Assembly: GCA_020310875.1 (NCBI GenBank)
Contig: CM035438.1
Span: forward strand, 102,760,563 to 102,824,562
Reading direction: 5' to 3'
Origin: Ceratopteris richardii
Lineage: Eukaryota > Streptophyta > Polypodiopsida > Polypodiales > Pteridaceae
Length of the DNA stretch: 64,000 bases
Shown here: positions 35,061 to 46,800 of the stretch, in pieces
Position numbering within the stretch: position 1 is the first letter of the stretch
Layout: every line of letters starts with the position of its first letter
The notes under the pieces: generated by a model
Seen by the model: the letters and a program-made list of their open reading frames with translations, nothing else
Told to the model about the DNA's origin: nothing
Databases searched by the model: none
Position numbers and translations under genes: made by a program

Positions 35061-36315
35061 CATACAGTTCATATGACACTTGGAGGCCTCTCTGTGGGTC
35101 TTATTCATCATATGCAGACGAAAGGATGTGAAACACATGTTTCTTATGTAAGAAGGAAGCCAACCACGAGCTATAGAAAGATAAGAAAGCCATAACGACA
35201 AAATCTATGTGGAAGAAGAACGACTACAGAGAAGGAGAAAAGAAATCAGAAAGCATAGCGAGAAGGGCGATGAAGGAGGAGAGTAGAAGAGCGCTCTTTT
35301 TTTCAAAGCTCTTCTAGTTAAACGGTTTAGCCCCCTGTTTTCTTTTTCTTTTTTTACTTCAAACAATTAATTTAGATATTTTCACTTGATTGAATTGAAA
35401 AAGAAAATGCATAATAAGATGAAGGAAAATAAACAAAGCTGATTTCATTTGTTCTTCTTAATAGTAAAAGATATATTCTTTTTGGATCTTCATTCTGTAC
35501 TCACCACATGTTAGTTAAGCCAGATAAATCTAGAGGATCAATTAGAGCATTCGTTTTTGACAATTACAGAAATTCAAAGCATGTAATATAAAAACTTATA
35601 CATGGTTTCTTAATATCTTATCCATGTAGTGTAACTTGAATTATATGGATCTTGTAAACCTCTTTTTCGGTCACGTTGATCATATCTAAAACAAAACCAT
35701 GTGAAAGGCATGCTAGAGAGGTGAAAACATTGAGGTACAAACAAATAAGTGGGATTTTTAGAGAAAATCCTTGTGAAAGAAAAAGAAGACTGCACATCAT
35801 ATCAGCAATGTGTGTGTATATGTATGTGTGTACCATTGCCATCATTTCATTTAAGCATTTCCATCAAATACAAGTCTTTTGTTTTCTTATCGAAGTACAT
35901 ATGTATGTATCTATATATGTCTTTATGTATGTATGCATACTTACGTGTATGTATATATGTTAGGTATATGTATGTGTATGTATGTATGTATTGACATATG
36001 TGAAGTATTTATGTCTATATGTATATATGTATGTATGTGTGTATGTATGTATGCATGCATGCATGTATGCATGCATATATGTATGTATGTATATATGCAT
36101 GTATGTATGTATGTATGTATGTATGTACATATACATGAATGTAGAGCTTTGTAAGAATAGATGTGAAGCTTTCCAAGGTAACTTGAATTGTCATTGCTTT
36201 GTTGTTCACTAAAATTACATAAAATTTAAAACAAAAAAAAAAGTGAAATAGTGTGATATAGAAAGTAGAAGCAAGTGACAGAAAGGGAGAGTATATGTAT
36301 GGATTATGTGTGTAT
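33891..36315. other. Non-coding DNA with GA and TATG microsatellites
   Basis: (GA)n tracts lie at 34325-34378 and 35011-35058, and a (TATG)n/(CATG)n tract at about 35890-36135. ORFs in these tracts are repeat artefacts. Nothing else is recognised. Confidence 0.75.
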
Positions 36316-36600
36316 CACTATAACATATGAAGGGCATACCGACACTCCTTATACAAATGGTCACTCCGGGCGTCGATATAAACGTTGGAAAAGTCCATTT
36401 AAGCATACCGACGGTCAAGCGACCATCGGTATGACCGTTTAAAATAGATTGTCGGGTGTCTCGTGACCACCGTTATCTACATCGGTATAAGCATCGGTAT
36501 AGGCATTGGTATGAGCGTCGGTAATTTACTAGAAATTATCGACGCACATACCGATGCATATACCAACACCGTGTTTTAAACATACTGGAAACCCAAGAGC
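36316..36600. mobile_element. CACTA-like transposon end with subterminal repeats
   Basis: Starting at a CACTATAAC sequence (36316), about eight copies of ACCGACG/TCGGTAT-like motifs occur in both orientations within 280 bp. Such clustered, mixed-orientation subterminal motifs next to a CACTA end are typical of plant En/Spm-type elements. No transposase and no second end were found, so this is a fragment or a small non-autonomous copy. Confidence 0.5.
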
Positions 36601-36713
36601 AAAACTCAATACTTTGTGCGTGTTTTACACTGAGTACTGCTTGCTTCTGTCAAACTTGCGCGCCTGAACTGAATTGTGACCTACATTGTATTGTGCACAC
36701 ATGCACACATAGA

Positions 36714-38109
36714 TGTTGGTATAAATGGCAGCATGCGAAAGGTGATGAGCCCACAATCACGAGGATCATTTTAGTATTTTAATAGCTTTAATTTGAATAC
36801 TTGATAACAATACCACATTGATCATACATCCACAAGAGTATACATCTCCATAAGTCATAAGTCATTACATTCGGCATCTAGCATATTATCATCCAAACAT
36901 GTGTACCATGCGAAACCTTATACTTTATCACAAGCTTCATAAACTTGGTTGAAGTACCCTCACAAATACATAAACAACCCAATCTATTAATTTCATGTGC
37001 CTCTCAGTTTTGCATAAACAATCCATTTCCATTCCTATACATGTCTTTATAACAATTACTTATCACTTAATGACTCATTTACATAATATATATTCGTCAA
37101 TCATTCTTCCTCTTGGGATCACATAAGAACACACCTCATGATAGTATGACAGTTAACAACACCTCTTTCATTTGCCACACAATCGCTTACATAAGCTTCA
37201 TCCAATGACAGTTCCAATTTATAAATACTTCAAAGTATACATCATACCTACTTTGTTCATCAGAAATATTCACTCACCATATATGTCATATACACTCTTA
37301 TATGAGAGCTCCTTGATTAACAGACGAGCAATCCCTTTTTACCTTTACCTCATATCTCTGCATGCATTTTGCATTATCTCCCTGTGATTCATATGAAATA
37401 TTTTCCTTATAGCTATGCGCACACATTGATGACAGGTCACTTAGTACAACCTTTGACTGAGTCAGATCAATCATAGTATCATTTCATAATTTTCATGTAA
37501 TCCTCGAAACATGTACTCTAACATCTAGAAATATGTGCATTAATATCGCATCATTCCTCAACCTTGAATATTACTATATATATAAAACAACATATATTCA
37601 ATGTCCATGCACACATTATTTTAATTCCACTTGCGCATATGCACAATCTTCTATACGGTCATTCATGCTTTATTCAAATCTTAGCATATCGACAATGCTA
37701 TAAACATCACATCAATGTAAAATACATACAATATTTTATTAAGCAAAACCTCCTTCATCACAGACTTTCCATGCGTATTCTAAGAACAAACCTCATCTAG
37801 TATCATGATCATTTATCATAAAACAGAGAACGATGGATGATCATTCATCATACAACAGAGAACGATGCAACAGTATATGACCTTCGGAATAAACACAACA
37901 TCATCATACCATTCTCTGCAGCCTTTCTTACTTCTACCACATGATATACCCAACGGTGTCTTGTGGCGACCATTCTTGTCATGATGTCAATCCTTTACGA
38001 AATAATCATCAACTCCAGCAAATCCTGTTCAACACATGTACTGTAGAGAGATAGAGAGAGAGAATATACTAAAAACACAACTCTATTTCTATTCAGAACT
38101 GAGAGAGGT
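36714..38109 (-). repeat. NA1 3' LTR, left segment
   Basis: Matches 54142-55520 with scattered substitutions and a 14 bp indel near 37365. Gy3 interrupts it at 38109. The remainder of this LTR is 51616-52014. Confidence 0.92.
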
Positions 38110-38532
38110 TGCAACAGCGTAATGACTGGAATTGCTCTTGAATGAATGACTCTCCTCCCAACCAAATGCCTCTATATATAGCTCTCTCCAGGGGACTACC
38201 TTCTTGGGCAGGTGAATGCTAATCATCCAAGTGTCAACCATGTAACTACATGTGCGCCAAGTGTCCAGTGGATGCTTCTAGAAGGTTCTAGAGCTCTTTG
38301 GGCAAAATACTCTTCCCATGTACTCCATGGGGATTGAACCCAAGACCTCGTCCTTCACACCCTTGAGTCTTAACCATTAGGCTAAGTGGATTACTTGGTT
38401 ACAAGAGTAAATGACCTACCAGTAAGTCTAGACTCGAGATCTTTGGCCACACAAACGAATGACCAAACGGAATCCGATTTCAGATCTGTCTGAACCAATC
38501 GGATCCCTAGATCACCAACTTACTTTATTACA
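38110..38532 (-). repeat. Gy3 3' LTR with internal tRNA-like segment
   Basis: A TATA-like CTATATATAG lies near 38172-38181. On the minus strand 38331-38389 looks like the front of a tRNA gene, with an A-box-like TAGCCTAATGG (plus 38374-38384) and B-box-like GGTTCAATCC (plus 38331-38340) 33 bp apart. Confidence 0.9.
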
Positions 38533-38545
38533 TTCTTCCCCCCTT
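38533..38545 (-). promoter_or_regulatory. Gy3 polypurine tract
   Basis: The minus strand reads AAGGGGGGAAGAA immediately before the 3' LTR, the usual primer for plus-strand synthesis. Confidence 0.85.
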
Positions 38546-38762
38546 GGAAAATATTTTCGTCCTCGAAAATTAGAGCTATATATACTGTAGGCAACCCCCG
38601 AGCCTCATGTTCTAAAACTTGAAGAACATGCATTCATTCAAACAGGTTATTTACTTAGAACTTGAAAGTAAAAAACCTTATCATATTCTAGATCTTGAAG
38701 AACATGATCGGTTTATCTACTTAAAACTTGAAAGTAGAAAACCTTTTTTATTTGGGACCAAC

Positions 38763-41700
38763 TTAAAACTTGAAAGCTGGAAAACGTCGTTGGATTGTGG
38801 AAACTTTTTCCCATGTTGAATTTTCTTCAGTTCCATCCTTCCATTTTACTAAGCACTCTTCATACAAGTGGCTTCTTGTACGTTTATCTCGGGTGCGAAG
38901 TATCCTTTCAGGTTCATGAGGAACTGTTTCATTTACTGGAATAAGAAGTATGACCTGATGTCCAACTAGATTATCTGAATCTGTTAGACTCTTCCTAAGT
39001 CGGCTAACATGGAACACTGGATGAATCCAACTATCATCTAGAAGTTGTAATTCATAAGCCCACAAACCAACTTTCTTGGTGATTGGAAAAGGACCGCAAT
39101 ATCTAGGCGACAACTTGGCGCATTGACCAGTCTTGAACTTTTCCGATCTTTCAGGAATACGAAGATAAACTTGATCGCCAACCTGAAAAGTAACATCTCT
39201 TCGCTTTGGATCGGCATAAGCCTTTGCACGATCTTGAGCTTTCTTTAAATTTTCTTTAGCTAATTTAAGCTTAAAGTTCATGTCTTGAAGGAACTCTTGA
39301 GCTGCTTGAACTCGTTCATTATGAAGTCCCATTGCATAAGGAGACCTAGGCTGGAAACCGTACATCAACATGAATGGACTAAATTCAGTTGATGAATTCT
39401 TGGCACTGTTATAGGCAAACTCAGCTAAAGGAAGATAATCTTCCCAATCAGTCTGTTTGGAAGTAACATAAGCTCTAAGTATGTCTTCCAAAATCTGATT
39501 GACTTTCTCTGTCTGTCCATCCGTCTGGGGATGTTCAACTGTACTTAAACTTAGTTTAGTTTCAAGTCTACTAAAGACTGCTCGCCAAAAATGACTTGTA
39601 AATCGAGCATCTCTATCAGAAACTATGTCTACTGGAAGACCATAGAGTCTATAAAGTTGATTTACAAATATTTTTGCAAGTTGTGGAGTCTTATAAGTAG
39701 TCTTGACTGGTATAAACTGAGCAAGTTTAGTCAATCGATCAACTACAACCCAGACTGAATCAAAGCCCTTCTGAGTGCGGGGTAATCCAGAAATGAAATC
39801 CATGGAAATGCTTTCCCACTTTCCTTTGGGAATTTCCAAAGGATGTAGCAATCCTCCAACTTTAAGTCGTTCAAACTTATTTACTTGACATTTATGGCAC
39901 TTAGACACATAGTTTTGCACATCACGATGCAAACTAGGCCAATAAAAATGTCTTTTCACTAACTCATAGGTTCGGTTAATACCAGGATGTCTTGCACTTG
40001 GAGCATCATGGCATTCGAACAGTACTTGATTTCGTATGTCCACTATACTTGGGACACAAACCTTACCTTTATAAAGCAAATATTCATCTTGGAGAGAATA
40101 GTGTTTAAACTTTCTCTCAGAAGTACTTGCTTCCGTTTGTTTATCTTGTTCAGCTGCTTTCCATGCTTGACTGAAGCTTGGATCCTCTTTGCAGCTTCCT
40201 TTCAAAGTTGAAATAAATTCACTTTGAATTTGTACAAAACTTAGATTGTTCAACATAGGCATCCGACTTAGGGCATCTGCCACTGCATTGAACTTTCCTT
40301 TTCTGTACCTGAGCTCATAATCGAACTCTTGCAACTGTTCGGCCCATCTTGCTTTTCTACCTCTAAGATCAGGTTGGTTTGCAAACCACTTTATGCTCTC
40401 TTGATCAAAAACTATGGTCAACTTTGATCCATATAGATAATGGCGCCATTTCTTTAGAGCATTTATAATAGCGAACATCTCTCGCTCATAGGTAGAGTAG
40501 TTTTGCTGAGCAGGACTTAGCTTTCTACTCTCGAAAGCTATTGGTCGACCATCTTGGCTTAGTACTGCTCCTACTGCAGATGAACTTGCATCTGTCTCTA
40601 ATTGGAAAGGCTTGTTCGGATCTATGATCTGTAGAACCGGGGCCGATGCTAAAGCAAGTTTAAGTTCTTGAAAACTCTTTGCTTGCTCTTCTTTCCAATT
40701 TAACTTTTGATGCTTCCCTTTGAGTTGATCCGTCAAAGGTACTGCAATCTTGGCATATCTAGCCACAAACTTCCGATAATATCCTGCCAATCCGAGAAAA
40801 CTTTGTAGTTCTCGAACCGTCTTGGGCTCAGGCCATTCAAGAATCGCTTGGACCTTTTCCGGGTCAACTTTGTTTCCTTCCGCGGAAATAATATGACCTA
40901 AATACTTTACTTCTGGGGTAAAGAATTCACATTTTGACTCTTTACCGTAAAGTTTATTATCACGAAGAAGTTGAAAAACTTTTTTCAAGTGCTCTAAGTG
41001 ATTTTCATGATCTTTACTGTAGATCAGAATATCATCGAGAAAATCTACAACAAATTTTCCCAAATACGGCTTAAGCACTTGATTCATCAAAGTCATAAAT
41101 GTTGCGGGTGTGTTTGTCAACCCGAACGGCATCACTAAAAACTCGTAGTGACCAAACTTTGTTCGAAAGGCTGTTTTAGGAATATCATCATCTTTTATTC
41201 TGATCTGATGATAACCTTGGCGTAAATCAATCTTAGAAAAGACTGTAGCCCCCTTTAAACTATCGAAAAGATCTTCGACTAGTGGCATGGGATACTTGTT
41301 CTTTATCGTCAGATTATTTAACGCCCTATAATCTACACACAGCCTCATAGTTCCATCTTTCTTTTTCACTAGAAGGATGGGTGCTGCCCATGGAGACTGG
41401 CTTGGGCGGATAAATCCTTTATCCAAATACTCTTGGATTTGATTTTCCACCTCCTGATTCTGGACATAGGGGAGGCGGTATGGGTTTTGAGATTTTGGCT
41501 TGGTACCCGGAAATAGATCTATACTGTGATCAATGTTTCCACGAGAGGGTGGCAAGCCGTAGGGGAGTTCCTTAGGGAACACATCTTTAAATTCCTTCAT
41601 TAAATTGTTAAATTTAACATAAACTTCTCGAGGAATAAAGGACGAGACATAAGAAACTTGATTTATATTATCAGAATTGATTACATCGGTGCCAAGGACA

Positions 41701-41804
41701 AGAAAAGCTTGAGTCCTGGCTTCTTTATTTACAAGTTTCTGAAGTTCAGTGTATGATATCAAAGGGATACTTGGAACATCATGCTCACCCTTGATTTTAT
41801 ACAC
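38763..41804 (-). CDS. Gy3 Pol: RT, RNase H, integrase, chromodomain
   Basis: A 1013-codon frame. RT spans about residues 110-290 ([36 protein letters not shown]); its catalytic segment reads FLDD near residue 248, where most gypsy RTs have Y-x-D-D. RNase H starts about 398 ([12 protein letters not shown]). The integrase H2C2 finger is at about 598-640 and the core has Asp in MDFISGLP (~664), Asp in SDRDARF (~727) and Glu in DGQTEKVNQ (~760). A GPF-type module (CGPFPITKK) follows and the C-terminus is a chromodomain ([15 protein letters not shown]), which in chromoviruses guides insertion to marked chromatin. The frame is in phase with the Gag-protease frame to its right but separated from it by a TAG at 41817-41819. 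Confidence 0.93.
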   Translation of the reverse strand: MYKIKGEHDVPSIPLISYTELQKLVNKEARTQAFLVLGTDVINSDNINQVSYVSSFIPREVYVKFNNLMKEFKDVFPKELPYGLPPSRGNIDHSIDLFPGTKPKSQNPYRLPYVQNQEVENQIQEYLDKGFIRPSQSPWAAPILLVKKKDGTMRLCVDYRALNNLTIKNKYPMPLVEDLFDSLKGATVFSKIDLRQGYHQIRIKDDDIPKTAFRTKFGHYEFLVMPFGLTNTPATFMTLMNQVLKPYLGKFVVDFLDDILIYSKDHENHLEHLKKVFQLLRDNKLYGKESKCEFFTPEVKYLGHIISAEGNKVDPEKVQAILEWPEPKTVRELQSFLGLAGYYRKFVARYAKIAVPLTDQLKGKHQKLNWKEEQAKSFQELKLALASAPVLQIIDPNKPFQLETDASSSAVGAVLSQDGRPIAFESRKLSPAQQNYSTYEREMFAIINALKKWRHYLYGSKLTIVFDQESIKWFANQPDLRGRKARWAEQLQEFDYELRYRKGKFNAVADALSRMPMLNNLSFVQIQSEFISTLKGSCKEDPSFSQAWKAAEQDKQTEASTSERKFKHYSLQDEYLLYKGKVCVPSIVDIRNQVLFECHDAPSARHPGINRTYELVKRHFYWPSLHRDVQNYVSKCHKCQVNKFERLKVGGLLHPLEIPKGKWESISMDFISGLPRTQKGFDSVWVVVDRLTKLAQFIPVKTTYKTPQLAKIFVNQLYRLYGLPVDIVSDRDARFTSHFWRAVFSRLETKLSLSTVEHPQTDGQTEKVNQILEDILRAYVTSKQTDWEDYLPLAEFAYNSAKNSSTEFSPFMLMYGFQPRSPYAMGLHNERVQAAQEFLQDMNFKLKLAKENLKKAQDRAKAYADPKRRDVTFQVGDQVYLRIPERSEKFKTGQCAKLSPRYCGPFPITKKVGLWAYELQLLDDSWIHPVFHVSRLRKSLTDSDNLVGHQVILLIPVNETVPHEPERILRTRDKRTRSHLYEECLVKWKDGTEENSTWEKVSTIQRRFPAFKF

Positions 41805-41816
41805 TACACCGTCACG

Positions 41817-42696
41817 CTAGAATTCCAAAGTATTTGTAAAATAACACCTGGTCAATGAAGGTCCTAGACTCCATAGCCACTCTCTCCCTAAAACGAGATC
41901 TACCCGATCCATATTCATTATTTGGAAGTCCAAGGTGTCTTTAAATCCTTGGATTTCTAGTTCCAAATTACATATCATTGTGTCCCAAACACGGGTGTCT
42001 TGACCGTGCATCATGGAGACAATGTATTTATGAGGAGATGGTTCCTGAGGAAGAGCCAGTTTTTTTACTAACGCATAATTGATAAAATTATGCGTAGCAG
42101 AGTCATCCACCATTATCCAGATGGTGTGCCCTTTTACTGATCCATGCAACTTGACCAAATCATGTGGACCAAACTCTTGAGGTTGCCACATGTTTTTGGA
42201 GATTTGACATGAATGGGTACTGTCGCAGTGCATAATCTGAACCTTCTTTGCACTTGAATTTGCATCCAAGTTCAAAGATTGAATCAGATGGATTTGCTGC
42301 TTACCCTTTCCCTTACTTTCTCTTCCGACTGGACAGGCACGGCTTCGATGTCCACGCTTGAGACATTTAAAGCACAAGTTTTCTTTTTGTGCTTTATCAT
42401 GATCTTCTGGAGAAAGGATGTGTCTAAAAACACGAGGTTTTTTAGACACTCTTTCATTAGATCTAGTCCCTTTGCCCTTACGCTTAAAGTTATTCTTCTG
42501 GGAATAACTGCTTTCCTGCGGGACATCCAAACGTGAATTGTCCTCATAAATCTGTGCGACCTTAATCGCCTCTTCAAGGGATTTAGGCGCATGCCTCTTA
42601 ACTTCATTACGAATTCGCTGGTTAAGTCCTCTGACAAAACTGCGAAGTCGATGGAAGTCATCTAAATTCTTTAACTTCAGAATTACATCTCTGTAT
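41817..42696 (-). pseudogene. Gy3 Gag C-terminal part and protease (downstream of the Co3 insertion)
   Basis: Gag continues after the copia insertion with LNQRIRNEVKRHAPKSLEEA, a basic spacer and one CCHC knuckle (CFKCLKRGHRSRAC). The protease follows, but its catalytic motif reads VDDSATHNF where the family has D-S/T-G-A, so the Gly is lost; the later LVLGREWL motif is kept. The frame ends in a TAG, 13 bases before the first ATG of pol and in the same phase, probably a nonsense change in a once continuous Gag-Pol. The first 45 codons of the apparent ORF (to 42830) come from the Co3 LTR, not Gag. Confidence 0.88.
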
Positions 42697-43774
42697 TGTG
42701 AAGAGAGATGGTGGATGCAATCCAAAGATGAGTAGGTGCCGCTACAACCAGCTTCACACCAGCCAACTGAGACTTCAGAGTTGATTAGTAGACCCTTTGA
42801 GCTTCCTAAATCCACCAAAATATCAGCCAAGTACTTTGGAACATGTATCCCAAAAGTTTAAGTCAAGACCGACAAGTTGCGAAATGACTAGCTCCCAAAA
42901 CTTGCTATTTTTGGACATACACCTGCTGGAAAAAATGAACAGTGCTCTCAACCTGGAAGGAATTAGAAAAATTCCTTTTGGGCATAGCAAATAGACTTAG
43001 CAAGCTTCCTATTCCAAGTTAAAACACTTCAAATGATGGACTGAGCACTGAGAACAAGTTTCATCAAGTTCTGGAACATTCCCACAATTCTCGGGGCTCT
43101 GCAGAGATAGACCAGTAAGCAGTAAAATGCAGATATCTCCAAAAGTATAAATCCAATGACCTTGAAAATTTATAGGTAGAAACTAGACAGTGAGAGCTAT
43201 CCAACGCACTTTAAAACACTGAAAAATGTTCAGTAAAACTCGAGATATGACCTTCTGAAGTTACTGCTCTGAGTGAGTATAGCAGAGAACAAAACAGAGA
43301 GGTAGATGATAATAAATGTATAGATTCACATATGATTACAACCACATTGGCAATGAATCTTTGCACAATGGGAGTAGAATGATAGAGCTATGGAGTAAGC
43401 TCTTCAATCTCTACAAAATGACATCAAGTGGTCACGTACAAGGCTTGCTAATCGCCTCTTCCTTCTTGCTCCTTTTATAGCTATTCTTGGAGGGAGTTTT
43501 GAATTCGAATTCGAATGGCTCCACCTAAAAGTGATCCCCAAAGTTAGGAGAGATTCCCTCAGCTCAAAAATTCGTGATTTTGGTAGTTGGAGCCACGAAT
43601 TTGCTTTTACATCATGGATGAGGTAAGCCATCCTTTTACTTTTTTCTTTTTCCATTTACAAGAGATAAAATGTACTCTTTTACAAGAGGTGTTCACATGA
43701 CTACTCATGTGACTTACAAATGAGGATAATATCAAGCATATCAAGCATGTAGGCTTGGGCAAAATGCACCAACA
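42697..43774 (-). repeat. Co3 3' LTR
   Basis: Identical to 48052-49129 except for one base seen. A TATAAAAG box on the minus strand lies at plus 43472-43479. Confidence 0.95.
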
Positions 43775-43787
43775 GCTCCCCCTCAAG
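43775..43787 (-). promoter_or_regulatory. Co3 polypurine tract
   Basis: The minus strand reads CTTGAGGGGGAGC directly before the 3' LTR. Confidence 0.9.
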
Positions 43788-43816
43788 CCTAACATGCTTG
43801 GCCTCCAAATAAGTCT

Positions 43817-46800
43817 TCAATTGTCCTTGATTTCCTGCAAACCAATCATCAACTTGAATCTACTTAATTTCGTACCATCAAGAGCTTTCGTCAACATGTC
43901 TGCACATTGCATATCTGTAGAGACATAGGATAGTTGAATATCCTTGCTCAATAGCTTCTCCCTTACATAATGGTAGTGGACTTCAATATGCTTGGTTCTA
44001 GCATGGTATACCGGATTAGCTGCTAGATGTAGTGAGCTTGTGTTGTCACCAAAAATGTGAGGTGTTGAAGAATGAAGTCCAAGATCTGTGTACAAAGATT
44101 TTAACCACATGATTTCTTGAGTTGCATTAGCCAAACCTCTATATTCAGCTTCAGTAGAAGATAATGCCACGGTTGGTTGCTTCTTCGATGACCAAGAAAT
44201 GATTTTTGAACCTGCAAATGATATATACCCTGATGTGCTTCTTCTATCATCTTTAGATCCGGCCCAATCTGCATCTGAGTAGACCTTTAGCTCAATATCT
44301 GAAGTATATGAATAGAACAAACCTTCATTCATGGTCCCCTTTAGGTACTTGAGGACTCGCTTGGCCGCTTCCATATGTGGTCTTCTCGGCTTATGCATAA
44401 ACTGACTCAATATGCTAACACTATAGCATATATCCACCCTTGTGAGTGTTGCATAGTTCAAACTTCCAACCAAGCTTTGATAGCTTGTGATGTCTTCAAT
44501 TGGCTCTCCTTCATAAGCACTAAGCTTATGATTTTGCTCCATAGGTGTACCTGCACACTTGGTATTTTCCATCTTGAACTTGACGAGCATGTCATGGACA
44601 TACTTCCTTTGTGTGATGTATATACCTGAATCTGTGTAGATCAACTCCAATCCAAGAAAATAAGTGAGTGGTCCGAGGTCACTTATTTTGAACTCCTCCT
44701 TCATTTGACTCTTTACCTGTTTGATTCCTTCAAGATCATTGCCTGTGATAATAATATCATCAACATACACACATAAATAGATCACTTCAGATCCATTCCT
44801 CTTTATGAACAAAGAGGTATCCGCCTTGCTAGCTTTGAATCCTTGGTCCTGCAAATAAGTAACCAATCTGAAATTCCAAGCTCTTGGAGCTTGCTTCAAT
44901 CCATACAAAGCTTTCTTTAGTTTGCATACATAGTTAGGATGATGTGCATCCTCATATCCAAGAGGTTGTGCCATATACACTTCCTCAGAAATCCATCCAT
45001 TCAAGAAAGCATTCTTTACATCAAGTTGATAAAGATTCCAATTTCTAGATGCAGCAAGACTTATGAGAACCCTAATTGTAGGCATTTTTGCAACAGGAGA
45101 GAAAGTCTCCTCATAATCAATACCATGGGTTTGAGCAAACCCTTTAGCAACTAACCTTGCTTTGTGTCTATTTATACTTCCATCTGGATTCCTCTTGATT
45201 TTGTATATCCATCGAGATCCGATTATCTTCATAGATGGCTTGTTAGGTACAAGCTCCCAAGTGTCATTCTCCTTCAAGGCTTCCATTTCTTCATCCATTG
45301 CATCTCTCCAAGCTTTCTTGCTTTGTGCTTCTTCGAATGTGGTAGGTTCTTCATTGGTTGAATCCTTTGCAATGTAGATTGAGTGCTTGGTGACCAAAGA
45401 AGTATCATAACCAAACCTCTCTGGTTTCTTCTTCTCCCTCGAAGACCTTCTAAGTGGTTGATGTGAGCTCTCGGGTCCATATGTAGCATCCTGCATCTTT
45501 GCTTTACCTTTGTTCTTCCATAGCTTTAGTCTTTCCAAGTCTTCTAGGTCAATCTCCGAATCACTTTCTTCAATCTGCTTTGGCTCCTTTGGTTGAAGTG
45601 ATGGAAAATCTTCATCCAAGTCATATGGCAGCTTCACTTTCTTGTCATCATCAAACCATGATTTGTTTTCATCAAAAATTACATCTCTACTCACAGAAAA
45701 TCCTTTATTGGTTGGATTGTACAATCTATATCCTTTTTGGTTTTGATCATAACCAATGAATACACACTTCTCTGCCTTGGGATCCAATTTCCCTCTTACT
45801 TGAGAAGGAATGTGAGCATAGGCTAAGCATCCAAAGATTTTACAATGCTCTAGACTAGGTCTTCTTCCATTCCACACTTCATATGGAGTGGTTCCATCTA
45901 GTGACTTAGATGGAAGTCTATTTATGAGATATGTGGCTGTCGACACAGCCTCTGCCCATAGGTAGTTCGGCAATCCCTTTTCGTTGAGCATGGACCTTGC
46001 AGCTTCGACGATAGCTCTATTCCTCCTCTCTGCTACACCATTGAGTTCAGGTGTATACCTTGTAGTGACTTCCCTTTTAATGCCTCTTTCATGCAAGAAG
46101 GCATCAAATTCAGAAGAGAAGTATTCTCCTCCACCATCTGATCTGAGTCTTTTCAAAGTCCTACCTGTTTGATTTTCAACAAGAGCAATATACTTCTTAA
46201 AGCAATTAAACACTTCATCCTTGTGCTTCATGAAAAACAGAATGGTCCACCTGCTACAATCATCTATGAAAGACACATAATATCTTGAGCCTGATATAGA
46301 TGGCTCCTTACTTGGACCCCACACATCCGTGTGCACTAGATCCAAAGGATTTTGATACATATATCCTTTCTTATTGAAAGGTTGTCTATGAGCCTTGCCG
46401 AGTTGACAAGCTTCACACTTATAAATCATGTGTTGCCTTGTGATATTAGGCAAACCAAGTACACTTTGGTCCCTGCAAATCTGTTTGAGTGTCCTCTCAC
46501 CAATGTGAGCAAGCCTTTTGTGCCATATCTCCAACTCTGTTAGAGTTTGAGATCCATAGCTAAACAAAGCTATGTTCTTTGTATCTTCCACTTCAAAAGT
46601 GAAAAGCCTTCCTGTCTTTTCTCCTTTGGCAATCCTTCGAAAGCCTTGCCTTGGGTCTTCAACATATGCTCCAAATCGATTGAATCTAACCTGCAATCCT
46701 TTTTCAACAATCTGTCCAACACTTATTAAATTTTTGGTAATTGTAGGGACATACAAGACTTTGCTTAAGAGGTTCATATTCCCATCTGATGTCTTCACAT

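Noticed and set aside
35879-36212. Tyr/Met/Cys-rich ORFs
   Set aside because: Made by a TATG microsatellite.
42697-42830. N-terminal 45 codons of the Gy3 Gag-protease frame (repeated at 48052-48185)
   Set aside because: Identical sequence occurs in both Co3 LTRs; it is LTR, joined by chance to Gag.
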